Source: CALOCN01 sp942491735 (GTDB taxonomy: Bacteria > Eisenbacteria > RBG-16-71-46 > JABDJR01). From it: a stretch of DNA of 64,000 bases. The notes under the pieces were generated by a model. The model searched no databases and was not told the origin of the DNA. It worked only from the letters and a program-made list of their open reading frames with translations. Below, in pieces: positions 51,334 to 61,175 of the stretch (the first letter of the stretch is position 1; the number at the start of each line of letters is the position of its first letter). A program made the translations under genes and the position numbers. Location of the stretch: positions 1,426,001 through 1,490,000 of the forward strand of contig CALOCN010000014.1 in assembly GCA_942491735.1 (NCBI GenBank), read 5' to 3'.

Positions 51334-52658
51334 GTTCGCGCGGCAAGGACAAGGGGGAACTCGAGGTCACCATCCCCGAAGCGCTCAGCATGGCGGTGCA
51401 GTTGCACCGGACCGGTCGGCTGGAGAAGGCCGAGGAGATCTATCGGGGCGTATTGCGAAGCGATGCGGACCACCCCGATGCGCTCCACTTCCTGGGCATT
51501 CTCAAACACCAGCAGGGGGAAAGCGGGGAGGCGGTCACCCTCATTCGCAGGTCCTTCACCCGCGAACCGGGGCATGCCGCCGCCCATCTCAACCTGGGCA
51601 ACGTGCTCAAGGAGTCGGGACAGGTGCAGGAGGCCCTCGAGTCCTACCACAAGGTGATCGCCCTCGATCCGGCGAACGTGCATGCCTTCAACAACCTGGG
51701 TGTGGTGTACAAGACGGTGCAGGACCTTCCGCAGGCCGAGGAACATCTGCGCCGGGCCATCGAGCTCGATCCGGAATTCGCCGACGCCCACCACAACCTG
51801 GCCAACGTGCTGACCCGTTCCGGCCGGGAGAGCGAAGCGGTCGCGTCCTGGAAGGAGGCGTTGCGTTTGCGCCCGGACTACAGCGAGGCGCAGCGGAACC
51901 TCTCGGACTCCTTCCACCGGTCCGGGGAAGAGGAAGAGGCGATCGCCATGTTCCGGGATACCCTGCGCCAGGACCCGGAGAACCCCATCGCGCGTCACAT
52001 GCTTTCGGCCTTCACCGGGGACGACGTGCCGGGAAGGGCCTCGGACGGTTTTGTCCGCAATATCTTCGACGGGTTCGCCAGCGCGTTCGACGAGCACCTC
52101 GCCGAACTGGGCTATCGGGCCCCGGGCCTGGTCGCCCGGGTCTGCCGGGACTGGGTGGGGAGGGAGTCGGACCGCCTGGATGTCCTGGACGCGGGTTGCG
52201 GCACCGGTCTGTGCGGTCCGGATCTCCGTCCCCTGGCGCGTCGCCTGGTCGGCATCGATCTTTCCCCGGGCATGTTGACCAAGGCGCAGGGGCGTGGGGT
52301 CTACGACCACCTGGAGGTGGTCGAGATCACCGGATACCTGGAGCGTCACCCCGGGGCGTTCGATCTCGTGGTCGCCGCGGACACGTTCAACTATTTCGGT
52401 GACCTGCAGCCGTTGTTCCGGGAACTGGCCCGTGCGGTGCGCCCCCGGGGAGCGGTGGTGTTCACCCTGGAAGCGGAAGAGGAATCGGTGCCGTCCGGGT
52501 ACCGGCTGCATCCCCACGGCCGCTACGGCCACGACCGGACCTACGTGGAGCAGGTGATCCGGCAGGCCGGCTTTCGCGAGGTGGAGATGCAGCTCGAAAC
52601 CCTGCGATTCGAACATGGTGAGCCGGTCCAGGGTCTGATCATCCGGGCCTCACGCTAG
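51330..52658 (+). CDS. TPR-repeat methyltransferase (COG4976-like), copy 3
   Basis: A 442-residue third paralogue with a shorter TPR region (~18-225, about six repeats). The linker FVRNIFDGFASAFDEHLAELGY and the methyltransferase LDAGCGTG (286-293), GIDLSPGMLTKA and FDLVVAADTFNYFG match the other copies. The GTG start overlaps the copy 2 stop (GTGA), with GGGAGAG upstream. TPR number falls across the three copies (about 11, 10, 6) while the catalytic domain length is constant. Confidence 0.85.
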   Translation: MSSRGKDKGELEVTIPEALSMAVQLHRTGRLEKAEEIYRGVLRSDADHPDALHFLGILKHQQGESGEAVTLIRRSFTREPGHAAAHLNLGNVLKESGQVQEALESYHKVIALDPANVHAFNNLGVVYKTVQDLPQAEEHLRRAIELDPEFADAHHNLANVLTRSGRESEAVASWKEALRLRPDYSEAQRNLSDSFHRSGEEEEAIAMFRDTLRQDPENPIARHMLSAFTGDDVPGRASDGFVRNIFDGFASAFDEHLAELGYRAPGLVARVCRDWVGRESDRLDVLDAGCGTGLCGPDLRPLARRLVGIDLSPGMLTKAQGRGVYDHLEVVEITGYLERHPGAFDLVVAADTFNYFGDLQPLFRELARAVRPRGAVVFTLEAEEESVPSGYRLHPHGRYGHDRTYVEQVIRQAGFREVEMQLETLRFEHGEPVQGLIIRASR

Positions 52659-52693
52659 GGCCTCGGCCCTTGCCAACCTGAAGGGACGTGCCC

Positions 52694-53149
52694 GTGCGAG
52701 TCTGGGTCGATGCGGACGCCTGCCCCGGCGTCATCAAGGACATTCTCTTCCGGGCCGCCGAGCGCACCGGGATTCCCCTGACCCTGGTCGCCAACCAGCC
52801 CATGAGGATCCCGCGGGCCGAGCACATTTCGCTCATCCAGGTCGGTGCGGGGTCGGATGTGGCCGACAACGAGATCGTGCGACGGCTGGAAGCGGGGGAT
52901 CTGGTGGTGACCGCCGACATTCCTCTCGCCGCGGAGGTGATCGCCAAGGGGGGACAGGCCCTGAGTCCCCAGGGGGAACTGCACACCGAGGAAACCATCG
53001 GGGCGCGGCTCAACATGCGGGACTTTCTCGATACGCTGCGGGGTGGGGGGATCCACACCGGCGGTCCGGCCGCCCTGAGCCGGCGGGACCGGAACCGGTT
53101 CGCCAACCACCTCGACACCATCCTCTCCCGGTGGACCCGGGATCGGTGA
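52694..53149 (+). CDS. YaiI/YqxD family protein (DUF188)
   Basis: A ~151-residue protein of the DUF188 family, a PIN-like fold. Signature parts are VRVWVDADACPGVIKDIL, GAGSDVADNEIV, DLVVTADIPLAAEVI, G(G/K)ALSPQGELHTEETI and an FANHLDTIL tail. Conserved acidic residues suggest a nuclease, but the activity is unproven. GTG 52694 is preferred because AAGGG lies eight bases before it; GTG 52688 would add two codons. It follows the methyltransferase genes by 35 bases. Confidence 0.92.
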   Translation: MRVWVDADACPGVIKDILFRAAERTGIPLTLVANQPMRIPRAEHISLIQVGAGSDVADNEIVRRLEAGDLVVTADIPLAAEVIAKGGQALSPQGELHTEETIGARLNMRDFLDTLRGGGIHTGGPAALSRRDRNRFANHLDTILSRWTRDR

Positions 53150-53372
53150 ACCGGCCCTAAACATAGAGGTAGCGGAATCCTCCTGGACCCGCTAGGCTAT
53201 GTCGCTCAGTCGGGTAGTTGCCCGACCGTGGCGAACAACAGGATCTCCACCAGCCCCCCGAGATCACGCCGCCTATTCATTGTTCTTACCCCTTCTCTGT
53301 TGTTTGGGTTGGAGAGTACGGCCGTGCCGTACAGGCCCAGCCTGTCCGCGTTCGGCGGAGATCATTGTCTTC

Positions 53373-54821
<1,449 letters not shown>

Positions 54822-54824
54822 CCC

Positions 54825-55064
54825 ATGGATCGTGAGGACCCGCTCCTGGACGAGCCCTTCAGCTACCGGGAAACCAAGAACGGGCAGGTACGCATTTCCT
54901 TCGCCGGCCGGGTCGTCACGACCCTGGCCGGCAGGGATGCGGTCCGGTTCCTGACCCGCGTCGCGGGGGCGGATGCACGAGCCATCCAGCTCGCCATGGC
55001 CAAGGCAACCGGGCATTTCAAGCACGGGAACGAGCGGTTGGGCAAGGACTCCGGCAAGGGCTAA
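54825..55064 (+). CDS. Small conserved protein of unknown function
   Basis: A 79-residue protein beginning three bases after the helicase stop. It contains YRETKNGQVRISFAGRVVTTLAG and ATGHFKHGNER, a pattern recalled from small conserved hypothetical proteins in many phyla; no function is known. It has no signal peptide or membrane helix and is basic at the C-terminus. Co-transcription with the helicase suggests an RNA- or translation-linked role, which is inference. Confidence 0.75.
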   Translation: MDREDPLLDEPFSYRETKNGQVRISFAGRVVTTLAGRDAVRFLTRVAGADARAIQLAMAKATGHFKHGNERLGKDSGKG

Positions 55065-55086
55065 GGGCGGAGTCCCGGCAGAGTGC

Positions 55087-56619
55087 CTATCCCCATCTTC
55101 CGGGGAGGGCCCCGGGCTTGCCGGCCGCGTTCTGGAATCGCAACAGGCGTGCCGCTGGCCGATCCTTGTAGCTCATCAACGGCATCACCCCGCGCCCCAA
55201 CAACGCCGTGGCGGCGGACTCGCTGAGGTAGACCTCGGCCACCGCCTTGAGATGGGGCTCGTCATCGCGACGGAACACGTAGGTGGGCAGGTCGTCCACT
55301 TCCTGGTGGTCTCCCGGCTGCATTTCCCACTCCCGCTCGCGATAGGACTTGCCCAGGAGCAGCGCGGCGGCGAACGCCGCTGAGCCCCAGACCAGGGAGT
55401 CCCCGTCGCCGGCCGATTCCGTTTCCTCGAACGCGAACGCATCGATGGGATCGGTATCCGCCCCATGGGGCAGCCGTTGGAGGATGCGGGGGAGAAGGGC
55501 TCCCACCCAACCCGCGGCGGGAGACGCCCGAAAGGCGTCCCACAGTCCCGCCGCGTCCTCGGTGGGGTAGGCCCAGGTCGAGGGATCAGCGAGCTCGTCC
55601 ACGGTGCGTGCACCGACCACCTGCGGGGAGACCGCGGCCAGGACGGGGGCGCCGGCCCGGGACCCCATCGCGCCCAGGGCGGCCAGGGTGGAAATGTCGG
55701 CCCCGGTGAGATGGAACTCCCCGTCGGCGACCACCACCGACCAGGGTTGCGCGCCAGGGACGTGGGTGGACTCCACCAGGATGTGATGAAGCCCGCTCTG
55801 GGCCGGGTTCTCGGCCAGCATGGCCAGGTCGGCCATGAGTTCCTGGCGCCCCACATCCACCACATGGACGGTGAGATCCTCGTCGGTCTCCAGGTGCGTG
55901 ATGAGGTGGCGGAGCGAGCGCCAAGTTCCCTCGAGCCCGGTCAGGGCCGGGTGTCGCAGGAGGGCGCGCATCTGTTCCGTGGTCGCGGCGTCCACCCCGG
56001 CGATGTAGGTCTCGGCGCGCGGGTCCGGCTCGGGAACCACATGTGGCCCGACCACCCCCGCGATGAAGTTGCCGATGTCGAAGGATCCACGCCGTCCCGC
56101 CCTGGCCTGGGGCTGTGCCGAGGGTTCCTTGCCCAGGAGCCGGGAGAACATGTCCCCGTCCGATTCGTCCGGAGCCGCCTGCTCCGCCGCGTCCGGGGGA
56201 GTGTTCGATGCGGGGGGTTCGTTCGTTTCCAGTTCGGAGGCCGCCTCGGCGAACGTGGACGGATCGCCCAGGCGGCGCCGCAGATCGCGCAGCCCCTGGA
56301 ACAGTTCCAGGCGACGGTACAATTCGTCCGGATGGAAGTGATCGAGGTCGGTGAGGGTTACCGAAACCTGTCCTCCCTTGGGGAGTCCCAGTTCCAGGGT
56401 CGGCGAGAGCCGTGCCAGCACGGTGTCGAACGAGTCGACATCGACCTGGAGGGTGGGGCGTGCGGCCAAAGCCGGCCCCGGCTCCAGCAGGCCGCGGTTG
56501 TCGCGTCCGCTGAGATCGGCAAGGACGAGGATGCGAAACGGGCCGCCCCGGGTGCGCTCGCGGGTCCGGACCCTTTCCGTCTTGGGAACGTTGAACGAGA
56601 ACTCCATACGACCAGCCAT
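55087..56619 (-). CDS. Single-chain TssB/TssC-like T6SS sheath-fold protein
   Basis: A 510-residue protein joining both sheath subunits. Residues ~1-125 match TssB (FSFNVPK, FRILVLADLSGRD, VDVDSFDTVLARL, VTLTDLDHFHPDEL, LRDLRRRLGDP). A variable Pro/Ala/Asp-rich linker (~125-185) follows. Residues ~205-510 match TssC: LTGLEGTWRSLRHLITHLETDED against LEGAWRGLHYLVNNTETDE in TssC here, then LLPRILQRLPHGADTDPIDAFAFEE and AVAEVYLSESAATALLGRGVMPL. The chain stops there and lacks the ~125-residue TssC C-terminus (PYLFASCR to GYYSSKFF). GGAGG precedes ATG 56619. It is divergent to vgrG. It may cap or initiate a sheath, or form a specialised short sheath; function unproven. Confidence 0.85.
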   Translation of the reverse strand: MAGRMEFSFNVPKTERVRTRERTRGGPFRILVLADLSGRDNRGLLEPGPALAARPTLQVDVDSFDTVLARLSPTLELGLPKGGQVSVTLTDLDHFHPDELYRRLELFQGLRDLRRRLGDPSTFAEAASELETNEPPASNTPPDAAEQAAPDESDGDMFSRLLGKEPSAQPQARAGRRGSFDIGNFIAGVVGPHVVPEPDPRAETYIAGVDAATTEQMRALLRHPALTGLEGTWRSLRHLITHLETDEDLTVHVVDVGRQELMADLAMLAENPAQSGLHHILVESTHVPGAQPWSVVVADGEFHLTGADISTLAALGAMGSRAGAPVLAAVSPQVVGARTVDELADPSTWAYPTEDAAGLWDAFRASPAAGWVGALLPRILQRLPHGADTDPIDAFAFEETESAGDGDSLVWGSAAFAAALLLGKSYREREWEMQPGDHQEVDDLPTYVFRRDDEPHLKAVAEVYLSESAATALLGRGVMPLMSYKDRPAARLLRFQNAAGKPGALPGRWG

Positions 56620-56776
56620 CACATCACCTCCGGGTGCGAAACCAAGGGGATCATGCCTCAATCCCGGCTGGGCAGCCACACCGGGATGCGGTAGGATTCG
56701 ATTCGCCTTAACTGCTTCTGTTTACGGTACCTGCGCCACTGCCTCGGCCTTCCGACCCACTCGATAGGGGGCTCCC

Positions 56777-58987
56777 ATGCTCGACCAGTCGACCCGGTTG
56801 ATCACCCTGACCACGCCGCTCGATGACGGCGTCCTCGTCTTCAAACGCATGTCGGCGGTCGAGAAACTCGGCCGACTCTTCGAGTACCGGGTGGACATGC
56901 TGAGCGAGGATGCAACCGTGGCTCTCAGCGACATCCTGGGGAAGCCCATGACGGTGACCCTGGAGTTGCCGGACGGATCCGAGCGTTTCTTCCATGGTCT
57001 GGTGACCCGCTTCACCCAGGTTCCCCACCGCGGTCAGACCGCCCACTACCGTGCGGTGCTGCGCCCGTGGCTCTGGTTCCTGACCCGCACCGCGGACTGT
57101 CGGATCTTCCAGAACCTGACCGTACCGGACATTATCAAGGAAGTCTTCCGCCAGTACGGGTTCAGTGACTTCGAGGACCGGCTCAGCGGGAACTACCGCA
57201 CCTGGGTCTACTGCGTCCAGTATCGGGAGACCGCCTACAACTTCGTGGCCCGGCTCATGGAGCAGGAGGGGATCTACTTCTACTTCGTGCACGAGGACAG
57301 CAAGCACACCCTGGTCCTGGCCGACGGGTCCAGCGCCCATGAGACCGCGGAGGGATACGCCGAGGTCCCGTACTTCCCGCCCGAGAACATGGACCGCCGT
57401 GAGCGGGACCATGTCTACGAGTGGTTCCACAGCCAGGAGGTCCAGCCCTCCACCGTGGTGCTGGACGAGTTCGATTTCGAGAACCCGAGCGGTGATCTCC
57501 AGGTGACCCACATGTACGTGCGTGAGCACGAGAACGCGGACCATGAGGTCTACGACTATCCCGGCGAGTACAAGGTGCGGGGTGACGGGGAAACCTACGC
57601 GGGCGTTCGCATCGAGGAACTCCAGGCCCAGTTCGAGACGCGCCGCGGCTCGGCCAACGCACGCGGGCTGGCCGTGGGCAACCTGTTCACGTTGACCGAC
57701 TTTCCCCGCGACGACCAGAACCTCGAGTACCTCATCGTGGAGGCGAACTACGAACTGGAGTCGGACGCCTTCGAGACCGGGTCCGGGGACTCGGGCGAGA
57801 TCTTCACCTGCGGGTTCACCGCGCTGGACACCTCCAACGTCTACCGCTCGCCCCGGATCACCCCCAAGCCGGTGGTGCAGGGTCCCCAGACCGCGGTGGT
57901 GACCGGCCCTCCCGGCGAGGAGATCCACACCGACGAGTACGGCCGGGTTTCCCTCAAGTTTCCCTGGGATCGTCATGGGCCCGAGGACCAGAACAGTTCC
58001 TGCATGGTCCGGGTAGCCCAGGTCTGGGCCGGCCAGAACTGGGGGGCCATGCACATCCCACGCATCGGCCAGGAAGTGATCGTGGAGCACCTGGAAGGGG
58101 ATCCGGATCGGCCCATCGTCACCGGTAGGGTCTACAACGCGGAGAACATGCCCCCCTACGATCTCGACGCCAACAAGACCCAGAGCGGGATCAAGAGCCG
58201 CAGTTCCAAGGGTGGGGGGCCCGACAACTTCAACGAGCTTCGGTTCGAGGACAAGATCGGCGAGGAAGAGATCTACATGCACGCCGAGAAGCTCCAGACC
58301 AACATCATCGAGGCCGACCACGAGCATCACGTTGGAGGAAACCGGAACCGCACGGTGGGCAGCAACGAGAAGGAGGACATCGGGGCCAACAAGACCATCG
58401 ATGTCGGGGCCAACCACAAGGAAACCATCGGCGCGGCGCGCGAGGTGAAGGTGGGGTCCACCGACAAGCTGACCGTGGGGGCGTCCCGGACCATCACCGT
58501 GGGGGCGAGCGAGTCGAAGAAGATCGCCGCGGCCTGCAAACGGGTCGTGGGCGCCACGGACACCACGACGGTGGCCGCGAGTTCCACCACCACGGTGGGG
58601 GGCATGACCGAGTTCACCGTCGGCGGGGCCTGGAAGGAAATGGTCGCAGCCTCCAAGCACGAGTCCAAGGCGGGCGCCTTCAGCGAGTTTACCGGCGGGA
58701 TCAAGGCGGAGCAGATCCTCGGCCTCAGCACGTCGGTTCACGGCGGGGTGAAGATCGAGCTCTTTGCCGGGGCCCAGATCTCCACCGCGTCGGGAATCAA
58801 GGTGGAGAAGGGGCCGGCCAAGGAGTGGGACTTCCCCGGGTGCACGATCAAGGCCGGTCGCATGGATATCGACGGGGCCACGGTGGAGATCACCGGGGGG
58901 TCCATTGTCCTCAAGGGTCCGGTCAAGATCGACGGCGACCTCGACGTCACCGGATATATCAAGAACGGCAGCATCAACGCCCCGTAG
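56777..58987 (+). CDS. vgrG: T6SS spike protein VgrG (TssI)
   Basis: A 736-residue VgrG. The gp27-like domain (~1-380) has RLFEYRVDMLSED, FHGLVTRFTQV, YRAVLRPWLWFLTRTADCRIFQ, DIIKEVFRQYGF, YCVQYRETAYNFVARLMEQEGIYFYF and DEFDFENPSGDL. The gp5-OB region contains DEYGRVSLKFPWDRHG and RVAQVWAGQNWGAMHIPRIGQEVIVEHLEGDPDRPIVTG. A long beta-helical tail (~520-640) has a run of short V-G-A-x repeats (KTIDVGANHKETIGAAREV). There is no fused effector domain. The downstream genes are its adaptor and cargo module. Confidence 0.96.
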   Translation: MLDQSTRLITLTTPLDDGVLVFKRMSAVEKLGRLFEYRVDMLSEDATVALSDILGKPMTVTLELPDGSERFFHGLVTRFTQVPHRGQTAHYRAVLRPWLWFLTRTADCRIFQNLTVPDIIKEVFRQYGFSDFEDRLSGNYRTWVYCVQYRETAYNFVARLMEQEGIYFYFVHEDSKHTLVLADGSSAHETAEGYAEVPYFPPENMDRRERDHVYEWFHSQEVQPSTVVLDEFDFENPSGDLQVTHMYVREHENADHEVYDYPGEYKVRGDGETYAGVRIEELQAQFETRRGSANARGLAVGNLFTLTDFPRDDQNLEYLIVEANYELESDAFETGSGDSGEIFTCGFTALDTSNVYRSPRITPKPVVQGPQTAVVTGPPGEEIHTDEYGRVSLKFPWDRHGPEDQNSSCMVRVAQVWAGQNWGAMHIPRIGQEVIVEHLEGDPDRPIVTGRVYNAENMPPYDLDANKTQSGIKSRSSKGGGPDNFNELRFEDKIGEEEIYMHAEKLQTNIIEADHEHHVGGNRNRTVGSNEKEDIGANKTIDVGANHKETIGAAREVKVGSTDKLTVGASRTITVGASESKKIAAACKRVVGATDTTTVAASSTTTVGGMTEFTVGGAWKEMVAASKHESKAGAFSEFTGGIKAEQILGLSTSVHGGVKIELFAGAQISTASGIKVEKGPAKEWDFPGCTIKAGRMDIDGATVEITGGSIVLKGPVKIDGDLDVTGYIKNGSINAP

Positions 58988-58994
58988 GATCTCC

Positions 58995-61175
58995 ATGCAA
59001 CTTCTGGACGCCAGTGGTCTTCACCCGAGCTTCGTGGTCACCCAGCGACGGCCCCACGAGTATCGGCTGACCCTTCTCCTCAAGGGGACCTTCGACATCG
59101 TGCCCGGAGGCGTGGTCACACCGGCGGCGAAACAGTTGATGCCGATGGGGGACATCCCGTTCGAGGACGACGAGGAGGGGGTGGGTCCGCCGCGCTACGC
59201 GAGCGACCTCGTTCCTTTCAAACCCAAGGCGGAGTACCTTGTCGCGGGAGCCTGTTATCCGCCCGGGGGTCCGGCCGGCGAGTGCAAGGTTTCCGTCCGG
59301 GTGGGGGACCTCAGGAAATCCCTCGTCGTTTCCGGAATCCGCGCCTGGCGCAAGGGAGCCTTCGGGCAGAAGCCCACCGATCCGGCGCCGTTCGACCGTC
59401 AGGAACTGCGCTACGAGTACGCCTACGGGGGAGAGGGGTGGAAGAACAACCCGGCCGGGATGGGGCGGGATGAACGGACCACTCCGGGCGGCAAGGTCTA
59501 TATTCCCGTGCCGCACATCGAAGCGCCCCGCAAGCGCATCAAGACGCCGCGCTCCAAGCCGGACCCGGCGGGGCTGGGTCCGATACCGCTCCTGTGGCCC
59601 CAGCGGATCTCCAAGGCGGGAAACTACAAGGGGGACTGGGCCACCGAGCGTTGGCCCAACTACGCCAAGGACATGGACTGGACCATCTTCAACGCGGCAC
59701 CGGAGGATCAGCACTTCGAGGGTTACCTGGAGTCCAACGAGAACGTGGTCCTCACCCACCTGCACCCGGATCACCCCAAGCTCAAGTTCACCCTGCCGTC
59801 GTTGCGCGCCCGGGCATTCCGCCACTCGGTGGTCGACATCCAGGGGCAGAGCGCGTTCACCGAAATCCCCATGCGGTGCGACACCCTCTTCATTGACGCC
59901 GAAGCGTTGCAGGCGGTCCTGGTCTGGCGTGGGGTGACCCAGGTCACCACGCCGGAGTGCGAGGAAGTGGAGCGCCTCTACTTCGCGACGGAGCCGTTGG
60001 CGGACCCGGTGCGTTCGGAAGGGGAGCATCGGCGCGACATGGAGTCCCGTCTCCAGAGCCCGGTGGTGGAGCCCGAACCGCAGACCGCCGACGACCTGGC
60101 CGTGGATGTGGAAGCCGAGTTGGCCAAGGCCGAAGCGGTCATGGCGGAGGGGTTCGAGGGAACGGACTTCGACCGGGAGAACCTTCCCCCCCAGGACGAA
60201 GAGAGCCGGCAGATGGAAGAGGCGATCCTCGCGGAGCACGGGCACCACATCCCGCCTCCCGCCCTGACCCGGCAGGACGTGGTCGAACGGCGGGGATCGG
60301 GCGGTTCGCTCGTGGGAGCGGCGCTGGATGGATTGGACCTGACCGGGATCGACTTTGCCGGAGCGGACCTGAGCGGTGCCGGCCTGCGGGCAGCCAACCT
60401 CGGCGGGTGTGACCTGACCGGCGCCAACCTGTCCGAATCGGTCCTGGAGCGGGCCATCCTGGAGAAGGCGGTGCTCACCGGCGCCGACCTCTCCCGGGCC
60501 GATGCGGCGGGGGCGGATCTGGGCGGTTCGGATCTCTCCGGGGCGATCCTCGAGGAGGCGGTCTTCGACAAGGCGAACCTGATCAAGGCGAACCTGGTCA
60601 AGGCGACCGGCGAGAAGGTGTCCTTTGCCGGCGCGGATCTATCGGACGCCCTGCTGGGAGAGGCCGAGTTCCCCGAGGCCGATTTCACCGGGGCAACCCT
60701 CTCACGCGCGGACCTGCGCAAGGCGAACCTGACCGGTGCGGCCTTCGAGAAGGTCACCGGGGAGGGAATCGACGCCACCGAGGCGATCCTCAACGGACTA
60801 CGCGCCTCCGAGTCCATGCTCTCGGGGTTTCGTGCCTCACGGGCCCAGGCCAAGGAATCCAACTGGGTCCGGACCGAACTCGCCGAAGCGGACTTCCGTT
60901 TCGCCGACCTCGACGGATCGGACATGGCGCGCGCGGATCTGGGGGAAGCGAACCTCTCCGCGGTGACCTTCAAGGCGGGCTCGTTCACCCGGGCGCGCAT
61001 GGTCAAGGCCAAGGTGCTCAAGAGCAACCTGCACGAAGCGACCTTCGAGGGGGCGGACCTGACCGGAGCGGACTTCCGGGGCTCCAACCTGTACTCGGCC
61101 GAGTTCCTCGAGGCGACCCTTGCCGGGGCGCGTTTCGAGTTGGCGCTCGTTTCCAAGTCGAAGCTGGACTCATGA
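58995..61175 (+). CDS. DUF2169 adaptor fused to pentapeptide repeats
   Basis: A 726-residue fusion. Residues ~1-335 are a DUF2169 domain: RRPHEYRLTLLLKGTFDIVPGG, PKAEYLVAGACYPPGG, ELRYEYAYGGEGW, NP(A/I)GMG, LWPQRISKAGNYKGDW, THLHPDHPKL and FIDAEALQAVLVWRG. DUF2169 proteins next to VgrG act as adaptors/chaperones that load effectors. After an acidic linker (~370-440), residues ~445-720 are A(D/N)LxxA pentapeptide repeats forming a right-handed beta-helix. It lies seven bases after vgrG and overlaps the next gene (ATGA). Confidence 0.92.
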   Translation: MQLLDASGLHPSFVVTQRRPHEYRLTLLLKGTFDIVPGGVVTPAAKQLMPMGDIPFEDDEEGVGPPRYASDLVPFKPKAEYLVAGACYPPGGPAGECKVSVRVGDLRKSLVVSGIRAWRKGAFGQKPTDPAPFDRQELRYEYAYGGEGWKNNPAGMGRDERTTPGGKVYIPVPHIEAPRKRIKTPRSKPDPAGLGPIPLLWPQRISKAGNYKGDWATERWPNYAKDMDWTIFNAAPEDQHFEGYLESNENVVLTHLHPDHPKLKFTLPSLRARAFRHSVVDIQGQSAFTEIPMRCDTLFIDAEALQAVLVWRGVTQVTTPECEEVERLYFATEPLADPVRSEGEHRRDMESRLQSPVVEPEPQTADDLAVDVEAELAKAEAVMAEGFEGTDFDRENLPPQDEESRQMEEAILAEHGHHIPPPALTRQDVVERRGSGGSLVGAALDGLDLTGIDFAGADLSGAGLRAANLGGCDLTGANLSESVLERAILEKAVLTGADLSRADAAGADLGGSDLSGAILEEAVFDKANLIKANLVKATGEKVSFAGADLSDALLGEAEFPEADFTGATLSRADLRKANLTGAAFEKVTGEGIDATEAILNGLRASESMLSGFRASRAQAKESNWVRTELAEADFRFADLDGSDMARADLGEANLSAVTFKAGSFTRARMVKAKVLKSNLHEATFEGADLTGADFRGSNLYSAEFLEATLAGARFELALVSKSKLDS

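Noticed and set aside
55065..55086. Terminator between the small protein gene and the convergent TssB/TssC-like gene
   Set aside because: The 22-base gap has no convincing inverted repeat.
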